A stretch of 64,000 bases of DNA from Mytilus californianus (lineage: Eukaryota; Mollusca; Bivalvia; Mytilida; Mytilidae): contig NW_026262723.1 in the NCBI RefSeq assembly GCF_021869535.1, positions 85,376,324-85,440,323 of the forward strand, written 5' to 3'. Below, one piece after another: positions 57,681 through 64,000 of this stretch. The position numbers and the translations under genes are program-made. Every line of letters starts with the position of its first letter. The stretch's first letter is position 1. The notes under the pieces are model-generated. The model ran no database searches. It was not told the origin of the DNA and was given only the letters and a program-made list of their open reading frames with translations.

Positions 57681-60607
57681 TTATCCTTCCCTTTCATATC
57701 TCTATCAGTGGAATGAAAAGAAGTCTTTTCTTTTTTAATCTACTCCATATATAAAGCCACCGTAAGGACAAGAGTCAGATGTGGGCCATTATATTGCCAT
57801 TGAGAAGGCATCCATTCAGATTATTTGGCATTGTGAGGAGATTCTGTACTTTGAGGTGCCTTTGTTGTAATTCTATTTACATGTATATCATGTGATTCTG
57901 TAAAATCTCATACCCCATTCTTTAACATAACTGTTAGCAGAATCATGTGGAGCAGTGTACATAGTGTTCAAGTTGTTTATATGTGATATATGTGTTCACA
58001 TCAGAATTATAACTTTGAATATTTGATTTATATATGATACTCTTAAGTCTCTACATGCTAACAAGAAATAACATATAACAATTTAAATTTTAATGAAAAC
58101 CAAAACAAACATGTTTAAGCATTTTACAAAAACAAATGCCAAGGAGTTTCTAGACATAAGATACCAACCAAAACATAATCATGCAATAATAAGTTATAGC
58201 ACTTTAAGATTTTACACATTTAATAAAATTTGCAACATCACAACAACAGATGTTTCCATTTAATGAATAGTTAAATTAATAAAAATAATAAAAATAACAA
58301 GAAATATACATTAATTAATATCCCTAACCCATTTGGAGACAATTTTTTCCAAAGCTCCCTATGAATAACTACACTGTATAGCAAACAGTGCTAGTTAACA
58401 CCTTATATCATTATTGTATATAGTACCAAACAAGAGTATTGCTCATCATGCTCATCACAACTATGTCTATCAGGGATTTTTTTGCCTCCAATAATTTAAA
58501 TTATAACATTCTCTATTAACAGACCTTTCTTTTCTTTTTTTCCCAGGTTAGTTTATAAATTTGTTTTCTAATAGCCATTTTATTACAATGAAAACGATCT
58601 GGGTAATCAAATTGTTTATGACTATTTTTTTTTCAAACTGTCACTCAGATCTATAGCATTCACAAGATGTTAGTATTCCCCACTATTACATGCATTTTGA
58701 AAGAATTTTGCAAAAAAGATTGATTAAAGGTTGCCTATCATCCAGGTTCCTTTAAAACAGTTGAATGGACATTAAACATTTTATGTGTAAATTCTGTTTT
58801 ATTTTGGAGAGAAAAAGGAGTTCCAAGTTCAAGCAAATGTTTCAAAATATCCTTTTTAAACAGATGCCGGTGGAATATATAAAATGCCTTTCAAACAAAA
58901 ATAATTCTTTACAGGTAAACAAATGATTAAAAATTAGTCTTAAATACAAAACGATATTAGAAATTATTAGCTTATAAATATCAGCTTATAATATGCACGT
59001 TTTTAATGGTTATATATAGATGCAAATGGTTAGAACCGTATATATGAAATGACCAGTTGATAAAATATTGTATATGAAGTTTCAACCTCTAAGTTTTTCG
59101 CTGCACAGAACATAGTTGTCAAGTTATTAACTAGAAATCCATCCAAAAATTGATTCATTGTCTTTAAAGTTTTTTTACAACATTTAAATCTCATAAAACC
59201 AAAAAGATTTTCCTTTCAGACACCTCCACATGTAAATATCAAGTCATCACACACAATTTACAAACTATCACCATATTACATTCCAAGAACAGAATTTCTT
59301 TTCAAGTGATCACTTACTAAATATAGAATCTATTAATATTTTCTATATGGCCAAATATCAATTTTTACATGACTACTTTTGACAAAAAAATATTTTCTAT
59401 TCATTATCATATTTCTTGATTCTACAGAAAAAGAATGTGATCCCATTCTCTCACTTTTGGACAAATAAAGTAAGTGTAAATTGTTCCTTCAGTTTTACAG
59501 CTATTTTACTAATTAACAATCTAAAGACTGAAATCAAATTCGCATGGCCTAACATATATTAATGGAATTTAATTTTTTAACAGTGTGATGGAAAAGTTTT
59601 GAATGTAGAAAAAAAGGTTCAATGTTCAATTAACATATATAATGAAATCCAAGATAAAAAAGTTTCAATTTAAAGTTTACATTATAATCTTTTTTTTTAA
59701 TTGTGAATTTGGAAATAATTTCCTTTTCTGACACAACAAAAAATATATTCCTATAATATTAATAGCTAAAGTTGCTATGATTATATTTTTAACCTTTAAT
59801 ACAAATACAAGTTAATAAAAGTTTTCCATACATTCTCATTTAGACGTAACAAAACTTTCTTGAACATTTTTCCATATACATATACATATGTTAAGAAAAA
59901 CCAACATTCACAGACATATATATTTTATTTCTGATACAATTCATATGCAAGCATCTGTATGTATTATGATACCATACTCGTAATATTTTTCAAATGCATT
60001 TTTTTTTAATTGCACTGCAAACTGAATCAAAAGACAACAGTGCCCCCCAAAAAATCAAATGAACCATATCAGGCAATGTGAAAGTTGAAAATTACTTCCT
60101 GGTCCAAGAGTACAAAGTTCAAAAATTTGTGGTTTTGCTGTTAGATCTAACAAAGATCCTACCAAATACACCCAAATGTTTGCAGCATTAATGTTTTCTT
60201 AATTCTTTCTTTTAACACTTTAATGAGATAAATATGAAGGTAAGTTTGATTATGCAGAAAGGTACTGGTATCATATGATTATTTATAAACTACTGATATG
60301 TAAAAATAAAATATATTAAATTCTGTAGCAGGTGAAAGTTGGTAAAAAATATAAATAACATTTAGCAAAGTTTTGTGCAAATGTCATAAATGAGTGATGA
60401 ATTATTATTAATAATGGATGACAGTACTTTTTTGATTATTATCAATGCAAGTATTGAGGAAATGAAAGAAAAACAGTGGAAATTAATACACCATGATGGA
60501 ATACAAATAACCTGTGCACAATTTTAAACAAAGAAATATTTCATTTAATTATTTATAGACCAATTGTGAACACAATCTTGCATGTGATAAAAATTCAACT
60601 AAAGAGA
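57681..60607. other. intergenic and probable ACSL 3' UTR
   Basis: No coding exon. The right part must hold the 3' UTR of the - strand gene ending at 60608. Several TTTATT (AATAAA on the - strand) occur and I cannot choose among them. Confidence 0.4.
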
Positions 60608-60745
60608 TTATTGTAATTTTGTATACATTTCATCAATCTGAGGTTGGAAAAACTTTTTCAAATCCTGTCTTTTGGCTTTAAATGTTGGTGTTAAAAGTCC
60701 ATTCTCCACAGAAAATAATTCTGGATGTACATATATATCCCTCAC
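60608..60745 (-). CDS. ACSL: ACSL last coding exon
   Basis: [16 protein letters not shown] ... IDEMYTKLQ and TAA. The acceptor is TTTTCAG on the - strand at 60746-60752, and the exon starts in phase 0. Confidence 0.93.
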   Translation of the reverse strand: MRDIYVHPELFSVENGLLTPTFKAKRQDLKKFFQPQIDEMYTKLQ

Positions 60746-63700
60746 CTGAAAAGAAATATTGATAAAATAAATTTTAAAAAGAGAAGAAGAAAAAATTGAC
60801 TTCCCTGTAAACAAAGACTTCAAGCACTGCATGAAATAAAATTTAACAATTACCTACTAGACACAGTTCTTTAAATGCATAAATTTTGCGATGTTTTCAT
60901 TATTGCTAATAATTGACTAGATAATCATGCTGCTCTATTTCTCTTGATAAATCTGTAAAACTACATGAACAAAACTTTCCACAGGAATACAATTTTTTTA
61001 TTGAAATATGAAGGCAAGTATTTCATTCATTCCACTGTCAAGTTTAAAAAAAAAATTAATAACAATATGTTTTTCTTGAATGTATTCTCATCATTTTTAA
61101 AATTAAAATCACATGAAAGAAAGTTATATGTATATTTTAATATGTCTTGACATCATATTTTGTAAAAAAAAATTGACACAAGAGCTTATAACTGATAATT
61201 TTCAGCATTAAAGATGCATATATAATCTGACATTCTAAATGTGAATATATTACAAGGTTATCTTTGGCAAAAATTACCTGGAGTCCAATTTTAGAAATTT
61301 TAGAAAGGTAAGAAGCAAACAAACCTGTTCAAAGGAATGTAATCCACCACTCTTTCCTAGTTTTGTCAGATCTGCTAATATGGCCTTCTTTATTTCCTAG
61401 AAAAAAAACCATTCAATGTTGTTATCTAAAACATTTAGTCCTAAGTATATTGTTTATAAATTATTTAAGTTTTACCTTAATTACAAAAGAATCCCCACCA
61501 CAAAAAATGAGTCATCAGAATTAGCACTTGGGGTTGTTTAGTGTTTAACACTGCTCCCTTATTGGCTGCATTATTTTGATTGCAAAGAAAATCATGTATC
61601 CTTTAAAAATTTGAATTATAATACACACCCAACTGAAATGCTGATAAACACATACACAAACCGAGAACAATCTTCAATAATTAAATGGATAAATAGATGG
61701 GAGTTAATATATTCAATATATTCTTAAAAATAAACGATAAATGGGGAATGTGTCCATGGGACACAGATGATGCCCCTGCTTGCATATCATATAAAGTTAT
61801 AAAGGGACATAACTGAAGAAGAGTAAAAGTGACGCTACCCAAATTTGTACTTGATCTGAGTTTTGTGGTAATAAGAATTGTGTATAAGTTTCATAACATT
61901 TGGTTGAGGCAAACTTAAGTCAGAGAACGGAAACGAAAAATTCAGCAATTTTTCCATTTGTAAAGGGGCATAACTCTAGAACGGTTAAAGTGATGCCACC
62001 AAAATTCAAACTTGATCTGTGTTTTGTGGTAATAAGCATTGTGTTTAAGTTTCATAAAATTTGGTTGAGGCAAACTTAAGTTAGAGAACGGAAACCAACT
62101 TTGGGACGTAAAGACGGACAAGGATAAAACTTAATGCCCCCTCCGCTACGGCGGGGGCATAAAAATATGTGTCCATAGAACACCATGTTAAGGTCTTTTA
62201 TGCTATCACATTTACATGTTTAGTGAACTGCAAAATCTCCAGTCAAAAACCCAAATTTGGCAAAATTGTAAAAAGTTCACATCATAATAAACATCTGTAC
62301 TAAATTTCAAGTTAATGTGACCACAACTTCATGGCAAACTTTTTAAAACATAACTCTAACCTGATACAGGACGGATGTACAGGCCAAAAACAGAATGTCC
62401 CCCTAACTGGAGGCGAGGCATAAAAATAGGATAGAATTTATCATTTGTTTGTTGCAGGTCCTATAACCCCCATCATCTAAGTATTATTGTGATTTCATGA
62501 CAGTTTTTTAATAAACCCAAATATATGGTATATATCACTGACCATCCACAAATTATCTAGAAATTCTTACACTACCCATAAACTCAATTAATGTACCTTG
62601 TCATTTTTATGCAAATGAGAAGGGCAAAACATTAACCCCTACCAAAGTAGAAACGGACATGATCTGCCATAACACATTTTGTCAACTATATATACTATTC
62701 TACCATCAAGGCCAATCCCCCTAAAAAAATGAAGATAAACTGCTTCAGAGCCTATTTTTTTTCTCTTTCACTATCTATACAATACTATGATGTAAATACA
62801 ACTGAATATACATACTGGATTTTTTACTAATTCTTCCATTGATCCTGATACATTTAAATTTGACTTTGCGTAACTTGGTAACACTTCAGGATCTGGTACA
62901 CAAACTGCTACTAAACTTGCCTGAAGAAAAGATATATATAATTCAACTTCTAATCACATATAATGGCTCACAAAATGTTATAAATTCCTTTCTTACACAC
63001 AGTAAAAAAACACAGTTTAATCTGTTTATTTTAATGCAAAAGAAATGTAGGTCATGATGACCGATCAACCATTGGATCACTCAAACTACATTAATACATA
63101 GAATATATGATTGATTGATTGTTGCATGCTTAACGTCCACTTATTTCATGGATATTCAGGACACTAGAATATAGGATTGTAGGTCAAACTGTATTGGAGA
63201 AATAAATCTCTGAAAATTTAACCAAATCAGTAAACCATGAAATATACATCATATGACCTTCTTTTACCACTGAATCTTTAAATATTTGTCTTGTGATCTT
63301 CATCTTATGTCTAATGGTCAGTCTCTCAAAGGTACATGTATGACTATATGTTAAGCTTCTATGATCTGGCTTTGGATTAGGACATGACAATGATGAGGGT
63401 GTTATAGCAAACAATATTTTACTCATTGGTGTTCAATACAATTTTTCAAGAAAGAATTTTTTTTTTTCTCAATCAAAATTTTAGTAAATTTCATATTGCA
63501 CTCACGGATACAAAATTTGATTGGGTCAAACAGCTACTTGGCTAAAACAGCTACATAAGTCTAATAGTGATTGGATGTATGTGTTATCTTACAAATGTCA
63601 ATTGCCTCTGTGGTCTTATTGAAGCATGATCAACTTATATATGGCTGATCTTGGGTTTGATAGTCGGTAGGGTAAAACAGACACTTTTAATATTAAATTT

Positions 63701-63911
63701 GCAGCTTCTCTGGTAGTTATTTTGAAGTGAGAGCAAAGTCAGAATAAGGCACTTGGCTAAAATAGTACTTAGAAGAGACTTCTTAAATTTGTTATGTGTT
63801 ATGTATGCCTTATATACATACCTTCAAGCTATCACCATGGACAAATATTTGTGCTACCAATGTTGATCTAACATAAATGTTTTCTATCTTCTCTGGTGCT
63901 ATATACTCTCC
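60608..63911 (-). CDS. ACSL: long-chain fatty-acyl-CoA ligase, C-terminal part (ACSL1/5/6 type; gene continues past the right edge)
   Basis: Four - strand exons (63911-63822, 62920-62816, 61396-61325, 60745-60608) join without frame change into 134 residues and a stop. The order matches the C-terminal adenylate-forming subdomain: [16 protein letters not shown], with the family's Pro-x-Lys-Ile-Glu block, then [46 protein letters not shown], and the end [20 protein letters not shown]. The enzyme activates long-chain fatty acids to acyl-CoA with ATP on ER, mitochondrial outer or peroxisomal membranes. The wording of the [10 protein letters not shown] and NGLLTPT blocks fits the ACSL1/5/6 group better than ACSL3/4. 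N-terminal and AMP-binding parts lie outside the window. All junctions are AG/GT. Confidence 0.93.
61325..61396 (-). CDS. ACSL: ACSL penultimate exon in the window
   Basis: 24 codons, phase 0 at both ends, [18 protein letters not shown] to SFEQ. Confidence 0.93.
61743..62166. mobile_element. GGGGAATGTGTCC-type element in an ACSL intron
   Basis: Complete short copy with two ~160-bp units, starting GGGGAATGTGTCCATGGGAC and ending CTCCGCTACGGCGGGGGCAT plus A-run. The start side reads ATGCCCCTGC and the end GCGGGGGCAT, a one-base-mismatched inverted pair. Confidence 0.8.
62816..62920 (-). CDS. ACSL: ACSL exon with the VCVPDPEVL block
   Basis: 35 codons, phase 0 at both ends, from [10 protein letters not shown] to EELVKNP. 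Donor gtatgt. Confidence 0.93.
63822..63911 (-). CDS. ACSL: ACSL exon with the [10 protein letters not shown] block
   Basis: 30 codons, phase 0, flanked by GATAG acceptor and gtatgt donor on the - strand. It is the most 5' exon visible here. Confidence 0.93.
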
Positions 63912-64000
63912 CTATCAAATATAAACATTGGAAAAGCTTTATATCAATTCCTATTTTAAAGAAAGTGGCCTTGACTGATGTGTTCTTTAACTATGACAAC

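Overview
The window is nuclear DNA of an animal with large introns, A+T-rich non-coding sequence and dense interspersed repeats. The host genes are metazoan: a complete NDST-type heparan sulfate enzyme and the end of an ACSL-type fatty acyl-CoA ligase. The repeat families resemble those of marine bivalves, and a mussel-like mollusc is my best guess. That guess is an inference, since no species marker was found.

Layout. 1-4400: last coding exon of an unrecognised + strand gene (3666-4241), preceded by non-coding sequence. 5900-17400: repeat territory. It holds a 3'-tail copy of a retroelement with a 15-bp minisatellite inside it, a 55/57-bp satellite broken by two insertions, two non-coding elements whose ends are packed with a 14-bp motif in both orientations, and a decayed Penelope-like reverse transcriptase with its own 3' tail. 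18400-19000: two head-to-tail foldback units. 20249-31978: a CR1-like non-LTR retrotransposon on the - strand. Its parts, in order of its own 5' to 3', are an SGNH-hydrolase-like ORF, a Cys-rich/coiled-coil ORF1, an AP-type endonuclease and a reverse transcriptase. It is split by two insertions of one unclassified element family (A, 22594-25471; B, 28051-29963), and a 19-bp inverted repeat lies at its outer limits.

34630-48038: NDST, + strand, 12 coding exons, 884 codons plus stop, every junction GT/AG and in phase. Its introns carry MITE-like hairpins and tandem arrays. 48039-60600: 3' UTR, a long stretch without genes, and a second repeat cluster at 52.8-57.7 kb that includes a third copy (C) of the element that broke the LINE. 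60608-64000: the last four coding exons of an ACSL1/5/6-type gene on the - strand, running off the right edge.

How the parts relate. NDST acts in the Golgi on heparan sulfate and ACSL activates fatty acids; they are unrelated neighbours. The most informative non-host structure is the A/B/C/D family. Both insertions into LINE coding sequence are flanked by the same hexamer (TTTTAT on the + strand), and removing the element plus one hexamer restores the LINE reading frame locally. This fixes the element ends to the base and points to a preferred target site. No obvious new enzyme system is visible. The unusual points are this element family, the motif-dense elements, and the inverted repeats around an apparent LINE.
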